Of a stretch of DNA of 64,000 nt, positions 21,660-32,057 are shown piece by piece. Each line of letters starts with the position of its first letter. Within the stretch, counting starts at the first letter, position 1. The translations under genes were made by a program, and so were the position numbers. The DNA lies in contig CM060708.1 of assembly GCA_030686995.1 (NCBI GenBank), positions 257,160,044-257,224,043 on the forward strand, in the 5' to 3' direction. The notes under the pieces are model-generated. The model was not told where the DNA came from and ran no database searches. It was given only the letters and a program-made list of their open reading frames with translations. Source of the stretch: Artemisia argyi (Eukaryota > Streptophyta > Magnoliopsida > Asterales > Asteraceae).

Positions 21660-23597
21660 GTGTGCCTCAAAGTTTGTTTGGAACCGGATGAATGGAATAA
21701 AGATAGCAGTTGTTCAAGGCACATGACGGGTAACAAAAGCCTCTTCACTACTTATCACAAATGTGACGGAGGTAATGTTACGTTTGGTAGTAAAGCTAAG
21801 AGCAAAATCATCGGAAAAGGTACAATCTCTCATGACTCCCTTTTTATAGATGATGTAGCTCATGTCGATAACTTAGGTTTTAATCTCCTTAGTATTAGTC
21901 AACTTTGTCGTAATAAGTATAATGTCCTTTTTAGTGAAAACGGAAGTAAAATACTTAAAGATGGTATAACCATAGCCAAAGGTGTCCTTAAGAACAACGT
22001 ATACGTCTTGAAGATGGATCCAACATCTAGAGACAAGCTTTGTCTTACCTCATTAGATGAATCTTCAACTTTATGGCATAGACGTTTAGGACACGCTAAC
22101 ATGAGACTAATCCAAAACCTCTCCTCCAAAGACTTAGTTCGAAACCTACCTAAGTTGAAATATGACCAACACTTTTGTGATGCTTGCAAAGTCGGTAAAC
22201 AAGTCCATAGTAGCCATAAGGCTAAAAACTTGGTTTCTACATCTAGGTGTCTAGAACTTTTGCATATGGATTTATTTGGTCCATCCGCTATACAAAGTTA
22301 TGGAGGTAACTTCTACACTTTGGTCATAGTTGATGATAACTCAAGATATACTTGGACAAAATTTTTGAAAAGTAAAAATGAAGCTTTTGATAAATTTGAG
22401 ATTCTAATTAAGAAAATTCAAAATCAAGTAGGGTCTAATATTGTGTCTATTAGAACGGATCACGGTCGTGAATTTGATAATGAATTTCAATTTGGAAACT
22501 TTTGTGATATTAATGGTATTACTCATAACTTTTCGGCTCCACGTACTCCTCAATCTAATGGTGTAGTAGAACGTAAAAACCAGACATTGCAAGAGATGAG
22601 TAGAACAATGCTTAATGAACAAACTATTCCACAAAAGTTTTGGTGTAATGCCGTTGACACATCAACGTACATTCTTAATCGAGTCTTAATTAGACGATTT
22701 TTGAATAAAACTCCTTATGAACTTTATAGAGGTAAAAAGCCTACATTAGGATACTTTAGAGTGTTTGGGAGTAAATGCTTCATTCTTAACACCAAGGATT
22801 ATCTCACCAAATTTGACCCAAAATCTTATGAAGGTGTATTTCTTGGATATTCACAAAATAGTAAAGCTTACATTGTTTTGAACAAAGAAACCTTAAGAGT
22901 CGAGGAATCGTTAAACGTAACATTTGACGAAAGTCCACCTCCCTCTAAGACATCACCTTTGGTAGATGATGACTTAGTTGAAAGGCAAGCAATAGAAAGT
23001 CAAGAGATTTTAGGTAATGACAAGGAAGATGAACTATTAAACAAAGAACTTGTCAATGTCAAAGAATCTAAAAGTCATCCATTAGATGGTGTCATAGGCA
23101 ACATTAACGAAAGAACACTAAGGTCAAAAGTTCAAAATGAAAGCAACTACTTTTGTTTCGTGTCAACCATTGAACCGAAAAACATTAATGAAGCCATTAA
23201 AGATGAGTCTTGGGTAATTGCAATGCAAGAAGAGTTAAACCAATTTGTTAGGAATGATTTATGGACATTAGTTCCTCAACCAAAGAGTCAAACTATAATT
23301 GGAACAAAATGGGTCTTTCGTAATAAAATGGATGAAAATGGAATTGTGTCAAGAAACAAAGCTAGGCTAGTTGCACAAGGATATAACCTACAAGAAGGCA
23401 TTGACTACGATGAAACTTTTGCTCCGGTTGCTAGGCTCGAGTCAATTAGAATCTTACTTGCATATGCATGTGCACATAATTTTAAACTCTTTCAAATGGA
23501 CGTCAAAAGTGCATTTCTAAACGGAGTCATAAATGAAGAAGTGTATGTTGCTCAACCACCGGGCTTCATCGATTTTGAAAAACCAAATCATGTTTAA
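21660..23597 (+). pseudogene. pol: Copia pol, first part: protease end, integrase, start of RT
   Basis: The 645-codon open frame has the protease motif at residues 12-23 (KDSSCSRHMTG; family consensus is DSGCSRHMTG, so the active-site Gly is Ser). Next come the GAG-pre-integrase H140/C173/C176 zinc site, the integrase core with D204, D267 and E304 (HMDLFGP, RTDHGREF, VVERKNQ), then RT from residue ~515 (KWVFRNKMDENG, DETFAPVARLESIR, QMDVKSAFLNG). It has no good start codon and depends on read-through from gag. It ends at an in-frame TAA (23595-23597) in the middle of RT. Confidence 0.9.
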
Positions 23598-24701
23598 AAA
23601 CTTAAAAAGGCTCTTTACGGACTTAAGCAAGCTCCAAAAGCATGGTATGATCGACTTAAAACCTTCCTTGTTGACCATAAGTATACCATGACCTTAGTTG
23701 ATAATACTCTCTTCACTAAGAAGAAAGATTCACATATTATCATAGTCCAAATCTATGTTGATGACATTATATTCGGATCAACCTGTCTAGAATTATGTGT
23801 GGATTTCTCAAAAATCATGCATGACGAGTTTGAAATGAGTATGATGGGAGAACTCAACTTTTTCCTAGGACTCCAAATTAAACAACTAGAAGATGGTATC
23901 TTCTTTAACCAATCTAAATATATTAAGGACATGCTTAAGAAATTTGGATTAGAAGATTCGAAACCAATCAAAACACCCATGTCCACGGAAACTAAACTCA
24001 CCAAGGATGAGGAAAGTGAATCCGTAGATAGCACTAAATATAGAGGTATGATTGGTAGTCTACTTTACCTAACGGCTAGTAGACCCGACATTATGTTTAG
24101 TGTTTGTCTCTGTGCTCTTTTTCAAGAAGATCCTAAGACTACCAATCTCGAAGCCGTTAAAAGGATTTTTAGGTATATTAAGGGCACAACACATTTAGGT
24201 TTATGGTATCCCAAAGGAACGGGAATAGACACCATAGTGTATGCCGACTCGGATCATGCCGGTGACTATGTCGATAGAAAAAGTACAAGTGGTATTTGTA
24301 CTTTTGTTGGACATTGTCTCACCTCATGGTTCTCTAAGAAGCAAACGGCTCTTGCTATCTCAAAAATAGAAGCCGAGTACGTTTCGGCCGGAAAGGCATG
24401 TCAACAAGCTCTTTGGATGAAGCAAGCTCTTGTCGACTACGGAATTCAACTCAACGACATCACAATTCTTTGTGACAACAAAGGTGCCATTGATCTTAGC
24501 AAAAACCCAGTTCAACATGCTCGTACTAAATATATTGAAATCCGTCATCATTTCCTTCGTGACAACGTTCAAAGAGGAAATATCTCAATTGAGAAAGTTT
24601 CTTCCGAAGACAACGTAGCCGACATTCTCACAAAACCTCTTAAACATGAACCTTTTAACCTTCTTATGCTATGCTTAGGACTCGTGGAACCTACATTGTA
24701 G
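23598..24701 (+). pseudogene. pol: Copia pol, second part: RT catalytic site and RNase H
   Basis: The same frame continues straight after the TAA at 23595-23597, so a single nonsense change splits pol. It carries the family KALYGLKQAPKAW motif, the RT catalytic YVDDIIFGS (23754-23780) and RNase H motifs YADSDHAGDYVDRKSTSG and KIEAEYVSAGKACQ. It ends with TAG 24699-24701. Apart from the nonsense codon it looks intact, which agrees with the low LTR divergence. Confidence 0.9.
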
Positions 24702-24757
24702 TTTTGGACATTAGACAAAAATCACAAAAACCAAAACAAATCCATAACTCTTTTTAT

Positions 24758-24870
24758 CAGCAGGGTCAGCGGAACCCTCAGACACAACGGACGGAACCCA
24801 TTTCAAGGGTCCGCCGTATCCGTCGACCTGCAGAATCAATATTTTTGTTTATATTAAACCAAACACCCAT
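24758..24870 (+). promoter_or_regulatory. Putative internal promoter: module copy 3 plus TATA-like site
   Basis: Module copy 3 (24758-24833) has CAGCGGAACCC, GGACGGAACCC, AAGGGTCCGCC and ends CTGCAG. A TTTATATTAAA box follows at about 24848-24858, and CCAAACACCC at 24859-24868. The LTR promoter has the same order (module, CTGCAG, TATA, CCAAGCCAC). It lies 56 bp after the pol stop and about 700 bp before ORF3. Promoter activity is inferred. Confidence 0.4.
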
Positions 24871-24975
24871 TATCTCATACCACCATTTCCAAACTGTTAC
24901 TATTCACTTTACCATCCATCCATACCTACGAATTCTTGTTCTTCCCTTCACTTACATTGCAAATCAGTCATCATT

Positions 24976-25529
24976 GTAAGTATTCTAAACTTGATTACAA
25001 TCCTGATCTGAGTCTAGGAATTCTATTTTTGCACAAAAACAAAAACTTGGGGTTATGCATTAACTTGAGAAACTCATGCATAAAATTAGGTGTTTAACAA
25101 AACTAATCATGTTCCCCATAGTTAGGAATTGCATTCTTACTTAGTGTAAACATGTTTGCTAAAACACCCCTTCTCAAATCTTTCCAAAAATTTCTCACAA
25201 ATAGGACAAATATTTTTTCGTTTCACATTGAGAATACAAAATCAAAACGTTATGTTTAAAACATCACTTGCATAATATATCTTGAATGCTAAAGGGAATA
25301 CATAACCAATATGTATTTTCGGGTACATTCAAACGAAGCTAAATTGAACTAGGAGCGTTTGGGTTATCTTTTGTTTTATAACAAAACTTGCATTATAAAA
25401 CATTTTTGAAGCATCAAAATGAGTCAAGATAACCGCACCTCCACATTGTTTTCATATGGGCACACACTAGAACATCCACATTATAATAGTAGTTTACTTA
25501 AACTAAAATGTGAAATTTTGTTGTTCTAG
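24976..25529 (+). other. Putative 5' leader intron before ORF3
   Basis: A strong donor (CATT/GTAAGTATT) at 24976 and a pyrimidine-rich acceptor (TTTTGTTGTTCTAG) ending at 25529 bracket 554 bp of AT-rich DNA. The ORF3 ATG follows nine bases later at 25538. The decayed family member at the right end of the window keeps the same donor context (CTTT/GTAAGTATTCTAATC, 63815-63833). It would remove the leader between an internal or genomic RNA and ORF3. Confidence 0.5.
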
Positions 25530-25537
25530 GAATCATC

Positions 25538-26647
25538 ATGCCTCCTCTAACCCACTACGACCACAAGGACACCATTAAGTACCTACCAAAACACCACAAA
25601 ACCAAAGGCCTTACCCCAAACCAAGTCAACGTTTTCAAAGCCTTAGAAAAACACTATGTCCATGAGGGTAGAACCATTGACCCGTCTTTCCTAAAAGGCA
25701 CAAACCTTTACGCCGAATTTTCCACAATCAACTTTGAATGTCTTTTGAATATCGACGAGCCTATTTTCCTAGATTCATTCTAGAGTTCTATGCATCCGCC
25801 GTCCTCTCCATGGATGATTATGGTCACATGTCTATCAACTTTAGGACTAGTGGTCATCAATACTCCTTTCACTCTTGAGGAGTTTGCTCAAATCATAGGT
25901 GTCCCAAACCGAGGTACTTGCATCTACTCCGACTTGCATTCCCTCTCAACTCTTTACAACCTCCAAGACCGCATCCATCCTTATGACACACCTCTTGTGT
26001 CAAAAGATGTACTTCGTGACCACCTCTTTGTTAGGACAACCAATACTAGGAGAACCCGTTCGGGAAATGAGGTCGATAAGGACCCATATGGAATGGAAAT
26101 GAATGAACTTAAGCCCCAATTCAAGAAATGGGAGGAAGTCCTTAGAGCAAATGTCATTAGCACCATAGGAAACCGAGATTATATCAACCTTTGCCTTTGC
26201 TATATTCTCTACTCTTTTTCCGTTAGGCAACCTTTCAACCTTATCTACTACATGGCCAAGAGAATGACCGACATTCCCGTGCATGGCACAATGGCTATGT
26301 CGTATGGAATGCTCTTGACCCGTCTCTTTAGGTTCATCTCACCCATTCCACCAACTCCAAACGGTCTTCGTCTTGACTACTCTCTCATTCCACACACCTT
26401 TGTCCCACTTAGTGATAAGAGAGTTTACAAAGCCCAAGGAAAACGTCCTCATCCTCCGACCTCCTCATCATCTTCCTCAATGAGTGAAGATGACAATTTG
26501 CCCAACTCTAGGCTCCCACCTCTCGAATACCTATCCCAACTTCCGGATATTCCAAACGAGTCGGCGGAGTTCAAGCAAACAAAGGGGATGTTTAAGAATC
26601 TTGGAAGGTTCCTTGGAAAGCTGAAGAACAAGATTGACCGTCAATGA
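25538..26647 (+). pseudogene. SIRE ORF3, env-like/plant-transposon-protein-like, two frameshifts
   Basis: The frame from ATG 25538 runs to a stop at 25783. Related sequence continues for ~75 bases in another frame (ILEFYASAVLSMDDYG), then returns near 25860 to a long frame that ends at TGA 26645-26647. About 365 codons are recognisable in all. Later parts include LEEFAQIIGVPN and YILYSFSVRQPFNLIYYMA, resembling the helical 'putative plant transposon protein'/Athila-SIRE ORF3 type, with a serine-rich and acidic C-terminus and a basic end (FLGKLKNKIDRQ). SIRE elements often carry an extra ORF called env-like. I see no convincing signal peptide, and membrane function is not shown. Confidence 0.65.
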
Positions 26648-26970
26648 GTGCGGGTGTGTATGAGTGTTTGGCACTAGGTGCTATTTGAACAAATTTGGTT
26701 GTTTAAACAATGTTTATGATGTATTTATGTGTTAGACAACTTTGATGCAGGTAGACAACTTTTGGCAAGTTGTCAAATTTCCATGTTTATGATATTTTCA
26801 CTGAGTATAGTGAAATTCTCGACCTCAAGGTCAAAGTCCTATGATATGTGTGTTTACGTGTCTATTTTTTGCATTGCCTAACCAGAAATGCATTATCTTT
26901 TTGATTTTAGGAGTTTTCAAAAATTTTGAAAATCGTCTCGCGGGTCAAAAACGCGGACTGCCACTTTTTT

Positions 26971-27160
26971 CAGCCTGGCGGATCTGGCGGTACCCAAAAT
27001 TGGGTTCCGCCAGTGTATTTTCTGGGCAACCCAGAAATGGCCCAACGGACCCCACCGGAACCCTCAAACGGGTTCCGTCTATGTAACCTGAGGGTTCCGC
27101 CAGTTGCCTGCAGAAATTTTCTTTTTGTTTTCAACATTTCAACATCCAAACACCAAAATA
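26971..27160 (+). promoter_or_regulatory. GC-rich module copy 4 (double) upstream of ORF4
   Basis: Copy 4 (26971-27113) looks like two fused modules: TGGCGGTACCC...GGGTTCCGCC, then CCGGAACCC...GGGTTCCG...GGGTTCCGCC, ending CTGCAG at 27108-27113. CCAAACACC follows at 27146-27154, as after copies 3 and 7. A TATA-like CTATAAATTA lies further on, at about 27532. Regulatory function is inferred from this layout. Confidence 0.4.
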
Positions 27161-27611
27161 CAATCCTTTTAGATAGAAACCCATTTCCTGCAATTTGTTT
27201 AGCACAATAGGGTACTTCTCATTCCTTATAACTCAACCAAAACCATTTCCCTCCAAATTTCAAAAATAGCCATAACCACCCCAAGGACCATTCACACATA
27301 AAAGAAGGAACCCTTCTAAAGGTTCCTTGAAATCCCTGAGATTTATACTTCAACAAATCTACCAAAACCACTAAGCATTTAGTGCAAAACTTGTCTTCTC
27401 ACTTCACCATTTTCATTGGATTGACTTCCATGATATGACAACCCACAATTAGTTTTCCAAATCATTAGGAACCTCCATTTATGTATGGACTAACATCAAA
27501 TCCAAACACTCCTTTCCACAATCCTTCATTACTATAAATTAAACCATCCTAAACACTATCAAATCACACCTTCTTCATCACAATTTCTTAACTTCCAAAC
27601 CATTTTTAACC

Positions 27612-28517
27612 ATGACCAAGTCAACAATCACTTCTCAACCATTACGACCCATCCGGAAAACCGCCCGGATAAGTGTAAAACCACTATGATCTAATCAATC
27701 CATCAACCTAAGCTCCTCATCTTCGGATGAATTCACCTCACCTATAAAAAATGAACACTTTTTGAACCTTGCATCTCCATCTCCATCACCCAATGAACCA
27801 AATGAGCTCACTCCACCACCTACTAAATCACCCATTGACCCAACTCCACCAAGTGCTCCAACCCAACCACCCAAAACTTCATCACCATCACCATCACCAT
27901 TACCCAAAATTGAACCTATGGAGTTATTTGGGTCTCATCCCACATCACCACACCCTTTTTTTCCAAGATCTAAATGATCTTCCACCAAGACCTACACAAC
28001 CATCACCTTTTGCAAATCAATCATCAAGGTCAGTTCTTGACCTTGATGAAGATTTTAACCACCACAACAAGTGTACCATCAACCCAAATCATTGTTGTTT
28101 CACCCTATCTACCATGACATCCATGGTCCTCTTTATGGAGAACCAAACTTTGAAAACCATGATCACCCAACTTTACCACATTCTCAAGCCCAAACCTTTG
28201 AGTCTTTCTTCCCCTCATATGAGGAAATCCAAAGCATGGTTGAGAACCACCTTCATCATGCAATGGAATTTCAAACCACCTTGCTTGACTCAATACCAAA
28301 TCCATCCTCTATCCAAGAACCAAAAACCAACCAACCCTCAAACCAAGAAACCAAAATCAACCCATTTCCACCCACTCATCCCCATGTTTGCTTAAATTGC
28401 GAGCAAATGGGTGCAAGCATCAAAACGTTGCTTCACCAATTCCAAGATGAAACCCGTTTTGCATTCCAACACGTCATAGAATGTTTGGATGCTCTTTCCC
28501 ACCCAAATAAATCCTAG
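27612..28517 (+). pseudogene. SIRE ORF4, proline-rich, multiply frameshifted
   Basis: An ATG at 27612 opens a basic start (MTKSTITSQPLRPIRKT) that stops early. Proline/serine-rich sequence then continues in other frames (27762-27977), and finally a 148-codon frame, 28071-28517, ends in a helical C-terminus (IKTLLHQFQDETRFAFQHV). It has at least two shifts. The proline-rich stretch, about 30% Pro, would be disordered. I do not recognise a domain. Alternatively it is the 3' half of a longer ORF3, separated by 26648-27611. Confidence 0.5.
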
Positions 28518-29041
28518 ACAACCTTTGGAGGCCGTTTGCCTCATTTAGGAAAGTAAGATTTTATTTTTCTTTCTTGGTTATTTTTTAGTTTTTGTTTAGA
28601 AGTAGAAGAATATTTCACATTTCTTGTCTTTTGACTTTTCAAAGTCAAAATTTTACTTGGAATGATATTTTTTTCTACTTACTTTCGTGCATTGTTGGTT
28701 GATCATTTTTGTGTTGTCATTGTGGTTGCAATGTGTGTGGTAACTACAAGCTTGACTATATATATATCACCAACTAACCATTTTTTTTAGGATCAAAATC
28801 CATGTTTCCCATCTTGGCACTCCTTTTAGGGGGAGTAACAACCAAGGGGGAGCAAGTGCATAATTCCGCTTCGCTACTCTACTTTTTGTTTCGACAAAAA
28901 GGGGGAGAAATATATTGAAACTTCAAAACTTAATATGATTTTCATCTCTTAAGTAAAACAAGTTTAATATAATTTTTTTTAAGTCTTAAAACCAAGATTT
29001 TGTGAGTTACTTAAAAACAAAGTTTATGTTTTGTCATCAAC

Positions 29042-29055
29042 AAAAAGGGGGAGAT
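29042..29055 (+). other. Polypurine tract
   Basis: AAAAAGGGGGAGAT directly precedes the 3' LTR start TGTTAATAC. It is the plus-strand primer for reverse transcription. A similar GGGGGAG occurs twice upstream (about 28840 and 28907), which may be a second, central-type PPT or chance. Confidence 0.9.
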
Positions 29056-30188
29056 TGTTAATACAAATATTGCCTAAAAACGTTATTTATATTTTACGAT
29101 CTTCGCTAAGTTTTGTTAACGACAAAAGGTAAACTTTAGTTTCTAAGTAAAACATAATCTTAATTTTAAAGACTTGCATAAACTAGACTTTTGCTACATT
29201 TTACATTTCATAAAACACAACACTTTTTATTTCTTAAAATAGAATTGTCACATCACATTTATGGCAAGTTTTGTCAATATACATTTATGAAAAGAAAATG
29301 TGTTTGACTTACTATGTGGTTGCTTGCAAGTTTGGTGTTTGACTAGATGTAATGAGATGTGACATTGTTTGGTTTGCAAGGTGTAATGAGATGTGACTTT
29401 GTTTGGTTTGCAAGATTTATTGCAAAACCAACTGCAAGCCTGGCGGAACCCTGGGGGTACACGGGCGGAACCCATCTGAGGGTTCTGCCGTATCCGCCAG
29501 GCCTGCAGAAGGCTTTGCTATAAATACCAAGCCACAAGGCCACAAGTTGATTTTTGGCTTATCACTCTACATCATATTTTACACACACATTCATTCTTTC
29601 ATCTAACCCTTTAACATTTCATATGTGAAGTTTCTTTTTGTACGAAAGAGATTCACGAGCTCATTAAAAGTAACAAGTATTCAACACAACGTTGCAAGAC
29701 TTGTTAGCTTAGCATTGTGTAGACTTGTGTAGTTTACACTTCATTTGATTGTGTATTTTCAGTAGTGATCGGTTAGTATTTTAGTCCTCAAAATACAAAG
29801 TGTATTGGGAGTAGTTGTACCCTTGTAAAAGAACTAACGAGAGTGGTTGTACCCTTGGTAAAGAACTCGACATCTAGCTTAGTGTCGGTAAAAGTATAAG
29901 CGACGTGTAAGGTTTTCTCCGCCGGTGAAAGGAGCTTGTTGACCAGTGAAAGAAACTCTCGAGTTAGATACTCGGGGCGTGGACGTAGGGCAAGGAAAAA
30001 GAGTCCTTGTAGCCGAACCACGATAAATACTCGTGTTGTGGTTTGATCGTTTCTTTCATTTACTTGCATGTTATATATTGTGTTTGTGTATATATATCTT
30101 TGATCAAACGGAAAGTTTCAAAGCTAACTAAACAAGTTAAAAAGATTTTAAACGGTAAACTATTCAACCCCCCTTCTAGTTTTCCACA
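29056..30188 (+). repeat. 3' LTR of the SIRE-type element
   Basis: Same length (1133 bp) and termini as the 5' LTR; by eye about 20 substitutions and two 2-bp indels. It keeps module copy 5 (29431-29508) and the CTATAAATA box. TSD ACATG follows at 30189-30193. Confidence 0.95.
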
Positions 30189-30193
30189 ACATG

Positions 30194-30935
30194 TGTTTTC
30201 AGAGTTTACATGTTTTCCAGAATTGTTTTTATTCAGATTTCAGTTTATCGAGTTTTTCGTATTGTAAGTCCATACGGCGTATAGGGTTCAGACCTATAAA
30301 GCATATTAAGTATTTAAAAAAATTATGGGCGTTTCACCTTTCCCCTTTAACAATATGTGAACTCACTATTAGAGACCATAAGTGTCGATGTTATATTTTA
30401 TACAACTTATGTTGAACCCTTAAAGTTAAATTGTAAGAGAACTTGAAAAAAAATTAGAAACTGAACTCAATTTGATTATAAGGTCTCTTTGTTGTAGTAT
30501 AGGATTAGCAAGTCTTGAAGTCATACGTTCAAAATTACGTTGTTGCTCGAGGGGAATTCAATCTAGCCACAAGTTCCGTGCGACTACCAACCCGAGCACA
30601 CTTGTTAAACATGATCTCCCATGTAGTCTCTTATAGACTCTGAGCTAAGTCTTTGTCTAAAAGAGAAAGAAAAGAAGAAAAATGCCAGACTACGTAAACC
30701 ATATTAGACAATTGTGGTTTTGTGCTTGTGTTTAAGTACTTGAATGTTTTCTCGTTATCAGGTCTTGCCTCATTAGACAATAAGACATGTATAATCCAAG
30801 CATACTACCAAATATGCAAAACAATTTTGTGATGAAAGCATAACAATGAAACCCAAAACTCGCTATAAAAGTGGATACTTCTTTACTATTAGATAGTAGA
30901 GAGATACATTGCTTATTGCGTACTTAACAAATTAA
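30194..30935. other. Right fragment of the older repeat, then intergenic
   Basis: From 30194 to about 30400 the sequence continues the repeat seen before 18571, with CATACGGCGTATAGG near 30270. After that no gene is visible. Around 30500-30540 a phrase GTCATACGTTCAAAATTAC resembles a weak B box, so a decayed SINE is possible but not claimed. Confidence 0.35.
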
Positions 30936-31222
30936 GACTACCCACAGTAAGGATGGATGGATCGATCCATTTGTCAATCTCACTCAATCTCCCTTACCGT
31001 GGCAACATTTGTGAATCAATCAATCCCATTTTTTTTCCGATCGTCTGCACGACCATGAATCGTTTGGTTCTTGTGTGTGTATTTATTAAATATAAAAGGC
31101 ATTTTTGTGGAGTATGTTTTTTGTAGTGTACGTCGCCTTACTGTGGCAACCAATTGCCGGAGAGAAAAAGCTAACGTGACGGATAAAATAAGGGTCAATC
31201 CCTCCCCTTACTGTGTTTAGCA
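30936..31222. mobile_element. Harbinger-family MITE related to the 3.2-kb element
   Basis: Ends GACTACCCACAGTAAGG and CCTTACTGTGTTTAGCA are inverted copies, flanked by TAA at 30933-30935 and 31223-31225. The subterminal GGAGAGAAAAAGCTAACGTG matches GGAGAGAGAAAGCTGACGTG of the 3244-3946 element. The 287 bp lack any transposase sequence, so this is a deletion derivative mobilised in trans. Confidence 0.8.
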
Positions 31223-31379
31223 TAATATAATCAAGTTTGTATGTCCTGTGCTAAAAAATGGATACTTCTTTGTCGTAGGCAGAACTCTGAGCCAACTTGT
31301 GGATGGATCCTTTGAGCAAATGGGTACATCTTTGTTAAGCAAAAAAATGCATAATCGATTGTCGTTGTTATGATCACTG

Positions 31380-31380
<1 letters not shown>

Positions 31381-31433
<53 letters not shown>
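31381..31433. repeat. (ATA)n microsatellite
   Basis: About 17 uninterrupted ATA units. The reverse frame would give a poly-Tyr peptide, which is an artefact. Confidence 0.95.
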
Positions 31434-31434
<1 letters not shown>

Positions 31435-32057
31435 CGCATTGCACTATTTTTTTTTTTAATGGCGAAAGAAAATTATATAGACAAATAGCGTTTAATGGGT
31501 GTTGAAACGAATTCCAGATATGCTACCACAAAGAGAAAAACGAAGCCTCCAACACAAGTCTTTGGAGGTTGTTGAAACGAATACCGCTGAACCAAGTTCC
31601 CAAGATATGGGGTCTAACAAGGTTGGTACGGAAATATTCCACCATCAACCTAGTAACCGAAACAAATCATTTGCCATCTGGCAACCAAAGAATTTAGTTA
31701 TATTGGACGATATATGAAATGGATGCATTTTAGTAATTTATGAAGAATCTAACAAACAATTGTTTCTCAGTCAAATATGTGTTAGCCATAATAGCAAAAT
31801 ATATCATCTTATCCGCAAATTAGTTGGCTGAGTTGATTCGAACATCATGATCAACTTTTGTTTTTCTTAGTCAACTTGGTCTTTAGTTGATATTCTTTTT
31901 GTCGTTGAAAACTTGAAATGTGTGCTTTATCCAAGGGAAAGTGATAGTAAATAAAACTAGGACAAATCTTCCAAAGCAAATTCTTATAGGAAAGAAAACT
32001 ATGCTAGAAACCAAATTCTTAGAGGAAAGAAAACTATTAGCATTGTTGCACTTCTAA
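31434..32057. other. Intergenic, one unassigned open frame
   Basis: A 72-codon open frame at 31499-31717 (with HQPSNRNKSFAIWQPKNL) has no recognisable family and no splice-supported partners. The rest is AT-rich with a duplicated CTTAKAGGAAAGAAAACTA phrase at 31980-32035. No gene can be supported. Confidence 0.3.

Larger units (their letters stand above)
18572..30188 (+). mobile_element. SIRE-type Ty1/Copia retrotransposon, full length, nested
   Basis: An 11.6-kb element with two 1133-bp LTRs, a tRNA-Met PBS, gag, protease-integrase-RT-RNase H, two extra frames after pol, and a purine-rich PPT. The target duplication ACATG flanks it (18567-18571 and 30189-30193). The domain order (integrase before RT) defines Copia; large size, extra env-like ORF and GGGGGAGAT PPT fit the SIRE/Maximus lineage. 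By eye the LTRs differ at about 20 positions (~2%), so insertion was fairly recent. The reading frames are broken by frameshifts and stops, so this copy is not autonomous. It inserted into the older repeat at 13.5-30.4 kb. Confidence 0.93.

Noticed and set aside
27695..27907. Gly/Asp-rich minus-strand frame
   Set aside because: Antisense shadow of the proline/serine-rich ORF4 segment.
31217..31444. Minus-strand frame with a poly-Tyr run
   Set aside because: Translation of an (ATA)n microsatellite.
31499..31717. 72-codon frame with normal-looking composition
   Set aside because: No family match I can defend, no splice partners, and its position is between MITEs; kept only as a note.
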